The translations under genes were made by a program, and so were the position numbers. DNA of 61,922 nucleotides from Pseudemcibacter sp038106445 (GTDB lineage Bacteria > Pseudomonadota > Alphaproteobacteria > Sphingomonadales > Emcibacteraceae). The notes under the pieces were generated by a model that worked only from the letters and a program-made list of their open reading frames with translations, was not told where the DNA came from and ran no database searches. Below are positions 16,543 to 25,659 of the stretch, piece after piece. How positions within the stretch are numbered: the first letter of the stretch is position 1; each line of letters begins with the position of its first letter. The DNA lies in assembly GCA_038106445.1 (NCBI GenBank), contig JAYODU010000012.1, positions 1-61,922 on the forward strand, read 5' to 3'.

Positions 16543-17880
16543 TCACCCAATGACAATTAATGCCGCAATATATAAAAACGGGAAGGAAATAACACTGCGA
16601 AGGGCAAAGATCATGGCAAGGTGCCTGAACTTAAGCGGCAGGCTTGATCTTAATATAATAAGGCCAACTTCTGACATATAAATCAGCTGCGTAACGGCCA
16701 TTCCGGCGAGGATGAATTTTGCCAGTTCATTTTCCAGTCTTGATGCTACAATTGCTGGCATAAACTGATCAAGAAATCCGATTACCAGTCCCGGTGCTGC
16801 ATTCTGCGCTTCGGGAAAGCCAATGATTTGCAGAAGGATCAAAACAGGGTAACTCAGATAATAAAAAATATTCGTATGTTCCATTAATATTATGGTCGTG
16901 GTCCCGACGGCCATAGACGGTCCAAGGACACCAAACACGACACCAATTGCACTTTGCCAGCCATTTTTTATAAATTCCAATGGCCCCGGTCCTGAACCGG
17001 CACGCGCCATTCCCCTATATATGCCGTTTAAAAATAAATTGTGGTGATAATCTTGATTATTTGCCACTTTTTTGTTGGCAGGTTCGAAATATGTATCGTT
17101 ATACTGACTAAGTGGTGGTATGCGCACCATAATGATTGCACATAACACACATGTTGCGATAACCGATAAATACCATGGAACGAATAAATGTTCGATACCC
17201 GCAACGCTAACCATAAGCAGGCTAAATGAAACCGAAACAACTGAGAAATTTACCGCGATACTGGCGGCTTCCCGCGTGGTGTAGTGGCCTTTTTCGTACT
17301 GGCTTATGGTGATAAGCAAACCAACATTTGAAGAGGAAAGAAATGATGCCATTGCATCAATCGCCGCACGTCCCGGCAATTTGAATAATAGTCCGAAAGC
17401 ACGGCTAAGCAATGTACCGGCAAATTCCATAAACCCGTATTCGGTAAGAAATGGCATCAGAAAACATGCCACCGTAATGATGAAAAATATGGTTGCGCCA
17501 ATATCTCTGAAAACGGTTAGGCCTGTTTGTGGGCTCCAGATAATTTCAGGGCCGATTTCAAAATAAACCATGATTGCAAAAATCGCCCCGATGATACGAA
17601 ATGAAAACCAAAGCGGGCTTGTATTACAGATAATACTGAGCGAAGATTTATCGTTTTTCCATTTGGGTTTAAAAAGGACGTTATATGCGCCGCCAATCGC
17701 GGCTATCAAAACGATGCTCACGATAATTTCAAGCAGGAAAGCTTCAAACGGCCTTCGGATAATTGACGTAAATACCGCAAGCAGGATCGTTTTATTTCCT
17801 TCATAGTACAAAGGAACCAGAAACAACCCAACACCAATCAGTGAAGGGAGTAAAAATTTGAAGAATAACTTCAAATTCAT
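16543..17880 (-). CDS. YjiH-family membrane protein (nucleoside-recognition/Gate domain)
   Basis: 445 residues from ATG 17880, which overlaps the LysE stop as TGATG. It is strongly hydrophobic with about 10-11 segments. Gate-domain features are RAAIDAMASFLSSSNVGLL and EAASIAVNFSVVSVSF, with the second copy LVIGFLDQFMPAIVASR. The family may transport or gate small solutes; the substrate is not established. Coupling to LysE suggests export or uptake of an amino-acid-like compound. Confidence 0.82.
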   Translation of the reverse strand: MNLKLFFKFLLPSLIGVGLFLVPLYYEGNKTILLAVFTSIIRRPFEAFLLEIIVSIVLIAAIGGAYNVLFKPKWKNDKSSLSIICNTSPLWFSFRIIGAIFAIMVYFEIGPEIIWSPQTGLTVFRDIGATIFFIITVACFLMPFLTEYGFMEFAGTLLSRAFGLLFKLPGRAAIDAMASFLSSSNVGLLITISQYEKGHYTTREAASIAVNFSVVSVSFSLLMVSVAGIEHLFVPWYLSVIATCVLCAIIMVRIPPLSQYNDTYFEPANKKVANNQDYHHNLFLNGIYRGMARAGSGPGPLEFIKNGWQSAIGVVFGVLGPSMAVGTTTIILMEHTNIFYYLSYPVLILLQIIGFPEAQNAAPGLVIGFLDQFMPAIVASRLENELAKFILAGMAVTQLIYMSEVGLIILRSSLPLKFRHLAMIFALRSVISFPFLYIAALIVIG

Positions 17881-18509
17881 CAATTATTCTCTGTAAAAGC
17901 GAGTTTTAAGGCAAACCCGATAAAGATAATACCTGCTGCGCGATTTAAATAAGTTTGTGCCTTTTCTGATTTTTTTAAAAATTCACCCAATGTTCCCGCA
18001 AGGTAAGCAATAGCAATAAACACAATAAGGAATGCGGCAATGAAAGCAGCGGCAAGTTCCACTGTCTGCCGTGCTATATGGCCTAGTGACGGATCAATAA
18101 ACTGCGGAAAAAAAGCAAGAAAAAAGACGGCAATTTTGGGATTGCTGATATTCATTATAATGCCACGACGGTAAAGTCGAAAATTTCCACGGGGTTTGCC
18201 TGATGGGCCGGATATTTTAGCCGCTTTTGTCCTGAATGCCCCCAATGCCAGATAAAGCAAATAACAAACACCGAATATTTTAAGAACTGTAAAGGCAACT
18301 GCGGAAGAAGTAATGATCACCGTTACACCAAATATAACGGCTGCCGTATGACACATGATGCCCGTAAGCAATCCCATTGTCAGGCTGATGCCCGCAACTG
18401 GCCCTTCAATCGCAGCCTGTGTTAATAAGAAAAGATTATCCGGTCCGGGCACAAGTGCCAGAATAAAGGACGCGGTGAATATCGCGATCAACACTTCATT
18501 TGAAACCAT
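17880..18509 (-). CDS. LysE/RhtB family amino acid exporter
   Basis: 209 residues with six hydrophobic segments. The family start LALVPGPDNLFLLTQA and the internal RRGIIMNISNPKIAVFFLAFFPQFI stretch are diagnostic. Family members export amino acids or homoserine lactones. AAAGGGG lies before the ATG. It is translationally coupled to the YjiH gene. Confidence 0.92.
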   Translation of the reverse strand: MVSNEVLIAIFTASFILALVPGPDNLFLLTQAAIEGPVAGISLTMGLLTGIMCHTAAVIFGVTVIITSSAVAFTVLKIFGVCYLLYLALGAFRTKAAKISGPSGKPRGNFRLYRRGIIMNISNPKIAVFFLAFFPQFIDPSLGHIARQTVELAAAFIAAFLIVFIAIAYLAGTLGEFLKKSEKAQTYLNRAAGIIFIGFALKLAFTENN

Positions 18510-18636
18510 AGCAACCCCTTTTTTTATTTTTTTCAGAATAAAATATTGCGCCGGGAAATCAACCTTTGTCTTTCTTGCAGTTTTATCAGGTCTGTGTCAT
18601 TGTTTGGGAAAACAATTTACTTATGGGAGCCGTTTT

Positions 18637-19416
18637 GTGATTAGAACAATTTGGGCATCAAGCCTTTTTATTTTATTATCGTTTTTTTCAATTGGTAATA
18701 CGCAGGAACTGGATATCGAAGTGATGGGACCCGGACTTCACCGGATGGTGGCTACACATCCTGATGGAACAATGCAGCGATATATCATTAATATACCCGA
18801 AAATTATGATGGTAGCGAACCCGTGCCACTTATATTAGGGCTTCATTATGGGTTTCGCAGGTCAGAAGGTTCAACCATTCCTGAACCATATTGGGTTGAA
18901 GGTTTTTTTACCAAAATTTATCAACAGGCATATAAACCGCTTAACGCCATTTTTCTGGCGGCAGATTCGGTAAATGGTGACTGGACAACACCAGAAAATG
19001 AGAAAGCCGTTACCCGTTTAATGGATAGTGTTATTGCCACGTATAATATTGATACTTCTAAAACCATTGTCACAGGATATAGCATGGGTGCTTTTGGAAC
19101 CTGGTATTGGGCGTCAAAATTTCAGGATCGTTTTGCCGGTGCAATCATCATTGCGGGTAGGCCATCGACCTTAGCCGCAAACCCGGAAGCGATAGATGCG
19201 GATTGGAATATTCCGCTTTATGTGATGCATTCCCGGATGGATGAACTGATCGATATTGGCCCGACCAAAGCCTATGTTGAAAAACTGCAGGCTGATGGGA
19301 AGGATGTGACGTTTCATGAGCTTACGGTTATTACCCACCATCAGGAAAATTTGCTTCCTGAACCAGTAGGAAAAACCGTTCCCTGGATAAAAAGGGTTTG
19401 GGAAGACAATAATTAG
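18637..19416 (+). CDS. Secreted alpha/beta-hydrolase esterase (LpqC/feruloyl esterase-like)
   Basis: Starts at GTG 18637 after GGGAG (18625-18629); the open frame further upstream is antisense to lysE. The 259-residue product has a signal peptide (LFILLSFFSIGNTQ), an alpha/beta fold with the nucleophile elbow GYSMGA, an oxyanion region LILGLHYGFR and a His-containing VITHHQEN near the end. The group includes feruloyl esterases and PHB-depolymerase-like enzymes. The substrate is open. TauE/SafE follows after 11 bases. Confidence 0.85.
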   Translation: MIRTIWASSLFILLSFFSIGNTQELDIEVMGPGLHRMVATHPDGTMQRYIINIPENYDGSEPVPLILGLHYGFRRSEGSTIPEPYWVEGFFTKIYQQAYKPLNAIFLAADSVNGDWTTPENEKAVTRLMDSVIATYNIDTSKTIVTGYSMGAFGTWYWASKFQDRFAGAIIIAGRPSTLAANPEAIDADWNIPLYVMHSRMDELIDIGPTKAYVEKLQADGKDVTFHELTVITHHQENLLPEPVGKTVPWIKRVWEDNN

Positions 19417-19427
19417 CTTAGTGTTTC

Positions 19428-20156
19428 ATGACCTGGGCATTTTTGTTATCTGTTACATTTATAGGTTCTGTTGTTCAGTCGGCAACAGGTTTTGCCTTTG
19501 CGATGATCGTCGTCCCCCCTTATGTGCTTTTGCTTAATTCTGCGTCGGGTGTTCAGATTGCGATAATACTTTCTGTAGTTATGTCCATTGCCCATTTGCC
19601 CAGATTAAAATCTGCTATCCCTACTGATCTGCTGAAGTATATTGGCATGGGCTGTATAGGCGGGTTTCCAGCAGGGATTTATATATATAATTTATTGGAT
19701 CTGGCGATGCTCAAGCTTATGGTGGCGATCTTCCTAATAATCATTAGTCTTGAAAATACCATAAGGTTATGGCGTGGCCGTGAAGGATCTGAAAAACATC
19801 ATAAAGGCCTGCTTGCGGGGGTGGGGGCCATTTCAGGTATGTTGGGTACAAGCCTTGCTATGCCCGGCCCTTTGGTGATGGCGTATCTTTCCCGTACAAA
19901 TCTTGCGAAAGATGAAATCCGTGCAACGATGATTTCATTTTTCGTTTTCGCCTACATCGCAATTCTTATTGTTCAGGCTGCTGTTATTGGTATTGAGAAG
20001 CAAACCTGGGTGAGTAGTGCATATATGGCGCCAGCAGCATTACTGGGGGTATTTCTTGGCCATCAGATCTCCAAAAAAATAAATGAAACGCTTTTCAAGT
20101 CAGTAGTATTGGCTATTCTTATAATTGCTGGTGCCGTAATATTATTTAATCTTTGA
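19428..20156 (+). CDS. TauE/SafE (TSUP) family anion permease
   Basis: 242 residues, seven to eight hydrophobic helices, with the duplicated TSUP signature: GSVVQSATGFAFAMIVVP in the first half and GAISGMLGTSLAMPGPLVMAYL in the second. Members move sulfite, sulfonates or organic sulfur anions. The next gene is a D-cysteine desulfhydrase-like enzyme (14 bases), so a sulfur compound is a sensible guess. Confidence 0.9.
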   Translation: MTWAFLLSVTFIGSVVQSATGFAFAMIVVPPYVLLLNSASGVQIAIILSVVMSIAHLPRLKSAIPTDLLKYIGMGCIGGFPAGIYIYNLLDLAMLKLMVAIFLIIISLENTIRLWRGREGSEKHHKGLLAGVGAISGMLGTSLAMPGPLVMAYLSRTNLAKDEIRATMISFFVFAYIAILIVQAAVIGIEKQTWVSSAYMAPAALLGVFLGHQISKKINETLFKSVVLAILIIAGAVILFNL

Positions 20157-20170
20157 TATGGGGTTTAGGT

Positions 20171-21178
20171 ATGCTGACTGATAAATTTCCAAGGGCAGTT
20201 CTGGCCCATACCCCTACGCCGATAGAAAAGCTTGTGAACTTGTCAGATGAACTGGGCGGGCCAGAAATATGGATTAAACGGGATGATTGTACAGGCCTTG
20301 CGTTTGGCGGAAATAAAGCAAGGCAGCTTGAATATTATATTGGCGAGGCCATTAACCAGAGTGCTGACACCATTCTCATTACAAGTGCCGTTCAATCCAA
20401 TTATCTGCGCTCTGCTGTGGCAGCAGCCAGGAAATATGGCATGGATGTGGAAGTCCAGCTTGAAGAACGGGTGCCGGACCGTCCAAATGAATATTACCAT
20501 TCTGGAAACCCTTATCTGATGCGTCTAATGGGGGCTAAACTTCATCGTTACCCGGTAGGGGAAGATGAAGAAGGGGCAGACAATGCCATGTTTGAACGCG
20601 CTGAAAATTTAAAAAAAACCGGTAAAAGACCTTATGTTGTTCCTCTTGCCGGACATCACACACCAATCGGTGCACTGGGGTATGTGGATTGTGCGGAAGA
20701 ATTACTCACACAAATCAAAGAAAAAGATATTGATTTTGATTTGATAATAACAGCGTCCGGTAGCGGGACGACACATACGGGCCTGCTTGCAGGCCTAAGG
20801 GCGATGGGAAGTAATATTCCGGTGTACGGAATATGTGTAAGGCGGGATCGGTCCGCACAGTTTGAAAGAGTATTCAGCAAGACGAAACGGGTAGCCCGAA
20901 TGATCGGGTGGGACGGTGAAATATCAGCAAACGATGTTAAACTTACCGATGCGACACTGGCACCAGGATATGGCCAGCTTAATGCAGAAGTCAGGGAAGC
21001 GATCGATATGGCGGCACGGTTGGAAGGATTGCTGGTTGATCCGGTTTATACGGGTAAGGCATTGGCAGGACTCATTCATCTTATTCGCAAGGGTGAAGTA
21101 GCAAATAACAAGAGGCTCCTGTTTATTCATACGGGCGGCACACCGGCGTTATTTGGGTATCCTGAATTAGTTGAATGA
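20171..21178 (+). CDS. D-cysteine desulfhydrase/ACC deaminase family PLP enzyme
   Basis: 335 residues from ATG 20171 (an upstream TTG at 20153 overlaps tauE and is less likely). Fold-type II PLP enzyme: the Schiff-base Lys is in FGGNKARQLE and the phosphate-binding loop is SGSGTTHTGLLAGL; HTGGTPALFGY closes the active site. It resembles DcyD (D-cysteine to pyruvate, H2S, NH3) more than true ACC deaminase, but residues cannot settle it. Confidence 0.88.
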   Translation: MLTDKFPRAVLAHTPTPIEKLVNLSDELGGPEIWIKRDDCTGLAFGGNKARQLEYYIGEAINQSADTILITSAVQSNYLRSAVAAARKYGMDVEVQLEERVPDRPNEYYHSGNPYLMRLMGAKLHRYPVGEDEEGADNAMFERAENLKKTGKRPYVVPLAGHHTPIGALGYVDCAEELLTQIKEKDIDFDLIITASGSGTTHTGLLAGLRAMGSNIPVYGICVRRDRSAQFERVFSKTKRVARMIGWDGEISANDVKLTDATLAPGYGQLNAEVREAIDMAARLEGLLVDPVYTGKALAGLIHLIRKGEVANNKRLLFIHTGGTPALFGYPELVE

Positions 21179-21353
21179 ATTCAATGACATAGAATGAAAA
21201 ATACAAATGGTATTTTATTATGAGAAAAATTGCGTTATTTAGAGCTTTATACGCCTGAAATATCGGGCCGGATGAAATCTGTTGATTTTATCCTACGGGG
21301 CGGGGAAGATATAAACCAGTAACAACAAGGTTTTGAATTAAGAATGTGTCCAG
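21179..21353. other. Non-coding stretch next to decayed genes
   Basis: Between the D-cysteine desulfhydrase-like gene and the IaaA remnant there is no ORF above 20 codons that I trust. It is probably scar sequence left by deletion. Confidence 0.4.
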
Positions 21354-21446
21354 CTATCGTGGAAGAAGGGCATCAACAACAGTATAATCTTCGCCCGGTT
21401 TTGGACCGGCGCCGCCGTGAAGGGCCAATGCGTAAGCGTTTGTCAT
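21354..21446 (-). pseudogene. Remnant of isoaspartyl peptidase/L-asparaginase (N-terminal 30 residues)
   Basis: ATG at 21446 opens a 30-codon frame whose first part, YALALHGGAGPKPG, is the characteristic N-terminus of Ntn-type isoaspartyl peptidases (IaaA-like, about 300 residues). It stops at TAG after DALLPR. Nothing else of the enzyme is seen in the following 170 bases towards 21179. A TAAGGAA ribosome site precedes the ATG, so this looks like the intact 5' end of a deleted gene. Confidence 0.6.
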
Positions 21447-21509
21447 CACAATGTTCCTTATAAGACATCAGAAGCGTTATATGACAAAATTCATTCTGAT
21501 TGTATAGCC

Positions 21510-21770
21510 CTAATTTACAGGGCAGGCATCTGTCGTTAAAATATCAACATATACGGAAAATTGATATTGTTCGCTAATTGCCGCTTCAAGCATTTCCTTT
21601 ATTGCTAGGGCGCTTTCGGACGGGTGTTCAAAAACCACATTCCCGCTTTGAATATAAGTGATCACATGTTGGCAGTCCTGCGTTTCATATAGAAGTTTAA
21701 GATCAGCCATTTTTATTTTCTTCTGGCCGGAAACATTGATGCCGCGCAATAGGGAAATATATTTGTTCAT
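21510..21770 (-). pseudogene. Truncated DUF1697 protein
   Basis: The first 70 residues (YISLLRGINVSGQKKIKM, YIQSGNVVFEH, AISEQYQFSVYV) are a clear DUF1697 N-terminus. Full members are about 175-180 residues; this frame stops at 86 after an unrelated tail (DILTTDACPVN). The ATG overlaps the stop of the YkgJ-like gene. The missing part is not in the 63 bases before the IaaA remnant, so one deletion may have removed the ends of both genes. Confidence 0.75.
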
Positions 21771-22354
21771 TTCTTCCTCGCTGGAAGGATCACGATTTCA
21801 TTATTTTTGATTGTTACAATGTCCTTTGGCGTTTTTATGCAGACTTTATATGCTTTTGAAAGGTTTTCTTTTATCTGGGTAATGTTTTGGCTTTGTATCG
21901 ATGTGAATAACAGATCATTTAAGAATACCATTGTCGTGGCTTTTCTTGGTTTTCCATATGACATAAAACAGGCGAAGCCTTGCTCAATATACCCGCCAAC
22001 AGTATTTATAAAATCGATATCATGAATGGCTTTTTTGCCACCGATTATTTCAAAATCGAGGGCGATTTTATTCTCGTATCCTGCGGGAATACCTTCAAAA
22101 ACCCGTTTGATGACAATTCCCTTTAGATCGGGTCTCCAGCTATCGTCAAGGCCGGGCATAAACCGCCACATACAGTACCAGTCCCGACATGTTTTGGGAC
22201 GTGATTTATATATTTTGCAGCCACCATCCTTAAGTGTATTTTTGCATTTTACACCAGGAAGCTTTTGTAATTCAGGATCATTAATGGTCAGGTTGATGCA
22301 ACATACTGTGCAGGCACCACATTCCCGGCCCTGAACCAACAGCTCGTTGGTCAT
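21767..22354 (-). CDS. YkgJ-type cysteine-cluster protein (putative Zn/Fe chelating)
   Basis: 195 residues. The N-terminal cysteine cluster is GRECGACTVCC, then VKCKNTL, GGCKIYKSRPKTCRDWYC. This is the YkgJ/UPF0153 arrangement thought to bind zinc or iron. It overlaps both neighbours by 4 bases (ATGA), so it belongs to the RidA/acyl-CoA dehydrogenase transcript. No pathway role can be assigned. Confidence 0.85.
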   Translation of the reverse strand: MTNELLVQGRECGACTVCCINLTINDPELQKLPGVKCKNTLKDGGCKIYKSRPKTCRDWYCMWRFMPGLDDSWRPDLKGIVIKRVFEGIPAGYENKIALDFEIIGGKKAIHDIDFINTVGGYIEQGFACFMSYGKPRKATTMVFLNDLLFTSIQSQNITQIKENLSKAYKVCIKTPKDIVTIKNNEIVILPARKK

Positions 22355-22755
22355 GCCTTTTTTCCTTCAATGACAGCAGTGGTTTCAATTTCGATTTTTG
22401 CCTGATCTTCCATGAGCGCCGAAACTTCAACGCATGCCATGACGGGATAATTTTTCCCCATGATTTCCCTGTAAATGGTCCCTATTTCTTTTAAGTTGGA
22501 AAGATACTCCTGCTTGTTTGTAATATACCATGTCATGCGTACAATATGTTCGGGGCCGGCATTATCTGCTTTAAGAACCGCAAGTGTATTTTCAAGACAT
22601 AATCTGAATTGATCTGTCAAATCGTCACTTTCAAATTCTTCGCGTACATTCCAACCAACCATACCGGCAACATATATTGTACGGCCATTGTTAACGCTAA
22701 TGCCGTTTGAATACCCTTTTGGTCTTGGCCATCCATCGGGAAGAAGGTGTTTCAT
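22351..22755 (-). CDS. RidA-family protein lacking the active-site Arg
   Basis: 134 residues, complete RidA domain (IYVAGMVGWN, TDQFRLCLENTLAVLKADN, TWYITNKQEY). The catalytic Arg position (PxRS in RidA proper) is Met106 in YPVMACVEVS, as in non-deaminase Rid subfamilies. Rid paralogues occur in 2-aminobenzoate and other aromatic amine clusters. Here the pathway would generate an enamine, 2-amino-5-oxocyclohex-1-ene-carbonyl-CoA, so an enamine-binding or hydrolysing job is plausible. It follows the acyl-CoA dehydrogenase by 12 bases. Confidence 0.88.
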   Translation of the reverse strand: MKHLLPDGWPRPKGYSNGISVNNGRTIYVAGMVGWNVREEFESDDLTDQFRLCLENTLAVLKADNAGPEHIVRMTWYITNKQEYLSNLKEIGTIYREIMGKNYPVMACVEVSALMEDQAKIEIETTAVIEGKKA

Positions 22756-22767
22756 ATTGTTGTTTCC

Positions 22768-23937
22768 TTAATCACTTAGTAGCTGTTTGGCAATGACAAC
22801 TTTTTGCACTTCTGTTGCCCCTTCATATATGCGAAGTGCCCTGATTTCACGATAAAGTTCCTCGACCTTAACGCCCTTAACCACACCCATACCGCCAAAA
22901 ATCTGTATTGCTTTATCAATTACCACTTGCGCGCATTCTGTTGCATGCATTTTTGCCATTGCCGCTTCGCGGGTTACACGTCTGTCTTTTGTATCACGTG
23001 TCCATGCCGCACGATAAATCAAAAGCGCACCGCTATCCACATCCAGAGCGCATTCAGCCAGCATTCCCTGCACCAGTTGAAGTTTATGAAGCGGTGCGCC
23101 AAAGAGATGACGTTCTTTTGTACGCGCTATTGCTTCGGATAATGCCCGACGGGCAAAACCAAGTGCCGCGGCCCCTACGGTTGAGCGGAAAATATCAAGC
23201 GTTGCCATTGCGGCTTTAAACCCTGATCCCTCATCACCAAGAATTTTGTCTTTCGGGATTTTACAGTTTTTAAATGTAAGGGTTGCAAGCGGATGCGGCG
23301 CAATAACCTCAATCCTTTCCCTAATCTCAAGGCCCGTAGTATCAGAGTCCAGAATGAAGGCGGAAAGTCCCTTTGCCCCCGGTGCCTCGCCAGTTCTGGC
23401 AAAGACGACATAATAATCAGCAATCCCGCCATTTGATATAAAGGTTTTGGCACCATTTAAAAGATAATGATCATCCGTCACTGTTGCGCTGGTGGTCATG
23501 TTCGCTACATCGGAACCGCTTTCAATTTCGGTTAACGCAAAGGCAGCCATTTTTTCACCATTTGCGACGGCTGGAAGATATTCATTTTTAATTTCTTCCG
23601 AGCCAAAAAGGGTTATAGTTCCGCTTCCAAGCCCCTGCATTGCAAAGACAAAATCTGCAAGTCCGTCGTATCGCGCCAGTGTTTCCCTGATCAGGCAGAG
23701 CGATCTGACATCAAGATTATCAAACACACCTCCATATGTCTTCGGTACAACATATTTTAGCCACCCAGCATCAGCAAGCAGACGCAGGATTTTTTTACAG
23801 GCAGTATCAATATCACGATGGTCGATGTCATTCAGGTTTTCAGCACACCACTGATCAAGTTTATGTGCAAGAGTGCGATGATGGTCTTCAAAAAATGGCC
23901 ACTCAAGGAACGTCTGATCAATGTTATGACTGTCCAT
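22768..23937 (-). CDS. Acyl-CoA dehydrogenase
   Basis: 389 residues from ATG 23937 (TGATG overlap with the hydratase stop). Flavoenzyme with the three-domain fold: AFALTEIESGSDVANM signature, the second motif in ATECAQVVIDKAIQIFGGMG, and the catalytic Glu in RIYEGATEVQ. It would oxidise an acyl-CoA or alicyclic-CoA to the enoyl-CoA. Azoarcus abm-type 2-aminobenzoate operons also hold such a gene. Transcribed with SDR, hydratase and RidA, away from the cyclase/IorAB set. Confidence 0.93.
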   Translation of the reverse strand: MDSHNIDQTFLEWPFFEDHHRTLAHKLDQWCAENLNDIDHRDIDTACKKILRLLADAGWLKYVVPKTYGGVFDNLDVRSLCLIRETLARYDGLADFVFAMQGLGSGTITLFGSEEIKNEYLPAVANGEKMAAFALTEIESGSDVANMTTSATVTDDHYLLNGAKTFISNGGIADYYVVFARTGEAPGAKGLSAFILDSDTTGLEIRERIEVIAPHPLATLTFKNCKIPKDKILGDEGSGFKAAMATLDIFRSTVGAAALGFARRALSEAIARTKERHLFGAPLHKLQLVQGMLAECALDVDSGALLIYRAAWTRDTKDRRVTREAAMAKMHATECAQVVIDKAIQIFGGMGVVKGVKVEELYREIRALRIYEGATEVQKVVIAKQLLSD

Positions 23938-24746
23938 CAATTACCTTCAAATTTTGGTTTTTCTTTGTTAACGAAAGCATGGTATGCGCGTTCGAAATCT
24001 TTGGTTTGCATGCAGATGGCCTGGGCCTGCGCTTCTGCTTCAATTGCGGCATCAATACCCATATTCCATTCATGGTTAAGCTGGTTTTTGGTCATGCCAT
24101 TAGCAAATATCGGTCCATTTGCGATTTTTTGTGCCATTTCATTTGCTGTATTAATCAAATCTTCGGCATCCACTAAACGGTTGAAATAACCCCACTTTTC
24201 ACCTTCCTCACCGGACATTGTACGGCCAAGAAAAAGAAGCTCTGATGCCCGGCCCTGTCCAATGATGCGTGGAAGTATGGCACATGCCCCCATATCGCAA
24301 CCGGCAAGGCCGACTTTATTAAATAAAAAAGCAGTTTTGCAGTCGGGAGTGCCGATCCTGATGTCACTGGCCATGGGTATGATTGCGCCGGCCCCAACAG
24401 AAACGCCATCAACAGCGGCAATTACCGGCTGTGGGCACGCACGAATGGCTTTCACCAGATCACCGGTCATGCGGGTAAAATCCAGAAGCTCCGTCATATC
24501 CATTTTCACTAGCGAGCCAATAATGTCATGGACATCGCCGCCTGATGAAAAATTACCGCCGTTCGGAGCAAATATGACGACTTTTACATCCTTTGCATAA
24601 CCAAGTGTACGAAATGTGTCCCTTAGTTCGGCATAGCTTTCAAAAGTCAGTGGATTTTTGCGGTCAGGACGGTCAAGTGATACTGTGGCGATGCCATCGG
24701 TATAGGCCCATTTAAAATGTTCGGGTTCAAATGTTGTTGGATCCAT
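23937..24746 (-). CDS. Enoyl-CoA hydratase/isomerase family protein
   Basis: 269 residues, crotonase fold. The first oxyanion segment is APNGGNFSSGGDVHDI and the second is AVDGVSVGAGAIIPMASDIRIG; the latter has the Gly needed for the acyl-CoA carbonyl. Enzymes of this type hydrate or open ring-derived enoyl-CoAs. It lies between the SDR (10 bases) and the acyl-CoA dehydrogenase (overlap). Confidence 0.92.
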   Translation of the reverse strand: MDPTTFEPEHFKWAYTDGIATVSLDRPDRKNPLTFESYAELRDTFRTLGYAKDVKVVIFAPNGGNFSSGGDVHDIIGSLVKMDMTELLDFTRMTGDLVKAIRACPQPVIAAVDGVSVGAGAIIPMASDIRIGTPDCKTAFLFNKVGLAGCDMGACAILPRIIGQGRASELLFLGRTMSGEEGEKWGYFNRLVDAEDLINTANEMAQKIANGPIFANGMTKNQLNHEWNMGIDAAIEAEAQAQAICMQTKDFERAYHAFVNKEKPKFEGN

Positions 24747-24756
24747 TTTTTATCCT

Positions 24757-25506
24757 TTATTTCCCGTCGATTACAATCGCTGTGCCGTTAATATTATCCG
24801 CTTCGGGAATACATAATTTTATAACTTCCTCTGCCACTTCTTCCGGTTCAATTAAACTTTTTTGTCCGGCAGTTTTCAGTATACCCTGAAGGGAATCTTC
24901 TCGGCTACGGCCTGTTTTTTCCATTATATTGATTATTGCCTGTTCGACAATGTCAGTGTTTACAAAAGCCGGGCAAATGGCGTTTATAGTGGTATTTACA
25001 TTTTCAAGCTCAAGCGCTAGTGATCTGGTAAGTCCTAAAACACCGTGTTTTGATGCACTGTATGCTGATGTATAGGGGGCACCCTCTAAAGCGGCAATAC
25101 TTGCTATATTGATGATCCGGCCATGATTCGATTTATTTATCTCGTCAAGGATCGTTTTGATAGTCAGGTAAGTTCCCGTCAGGTTAACAGCTATCGTGCG
25201 GTTCCAGTCATCAAGACCAGTTTTATGAAAAGGGGCTGACATTGCGATGCCGGCATTATTAACCAGTATATCCACTGGGGCTATTTCTGATGCTTTTAAA
25301 AAAGCTTCGCGGACACTTCCTTCATCAGTTACATCAAGTTTGCCGGCATTGATCCGGTTATTTTTTGAGGCGACGTCTGATAATCGGTCCATATTTCGTC
25401 CCATGATGGTCACATGCGCCCCTTCTTGGACGAGTGCTTTGGCAATTGCCAGCCCGATCCCTGATCCGCCCCCTGTCACAACGGCATGCTTTCCACTTAA
25501 TAACAT
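24757..25506 (-). CDS. SDR-family dehydrogenase (3-hydroxyacyl-CoA/3-hydroxybutyrate dehydrogenase-like)
   Basis: 249 residues from ATG 25506, chosen because AGGGAA lies upstream and the NAD site TGGGSGIG starts at residue 10; the longer frame adds an unrelated hydrophobic stretch. NNAG, the catalytic Ser (NIASIAAL) and YSASKHG are present. It resembles 3-hydroxybutyrate or 2-hydroxycyclohexane-CoA dehydrogenases and would oxidise a ring or chain hydroxyacyl-CoA. First gene of the minus-strand catabolic arm. Confidence 0.92.
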   Translation of the reverse strand: MLLSGKHAVVTGGGSGIGLAIAKALVQEGAHVTIMGRNMDRLSDVASKNNRINAGKLDVTDEGSVREAFLKASEIAPVDILVNNAGIAMSAPFHKTGLDDWNRTIAVNLTGTYLTIKTILDEINKSNHGRIINIASIAALEGAPYTSAYSASKHGVLGLTRSLALELENVNTTINAICPAFVNTDIVEQAIINIMEKTGRSREDSLQGILKTAGQKSLIEPEEVAEEVIKLCIPEADNINGTAIVIDGK

Positions 25507-25604
25507 TTGGTTTTCCCTAAGTATATTACGTGTAAGGTAAAAAGAGATTAACCCGTACGCAAGTAAATAAATCTTCAAAGTTATAAATGTGATATTATTT
25601 GCAA

Positions 25605-25616
25605 AATCAAATGATT
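25605..25616. promoter_or_regulatory. Candidate MarR operator in the divergent promoter region
   Basis: An inverted repeat AATCA-AA-TGATT lies between the SDR and cyclase genes, 44 bases before the cyclase ATG. A MarR gene is in the right-hand operon. This is a pattern match. Confidence 0.35.
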
Positions 25617-25659
25617 CGCATTTATAGTGATTTATGTTTTAAAAATGAGGGAGATGAAA

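Noticed and set aside
21272..21324. Short plus-strand frame reading MKSVDFILRGGEDINQ, a little like an S4 RNA-binding start
   Set aside because: Sixteen residues only, no continuation, no convincing ribosome site; match too weak to call.
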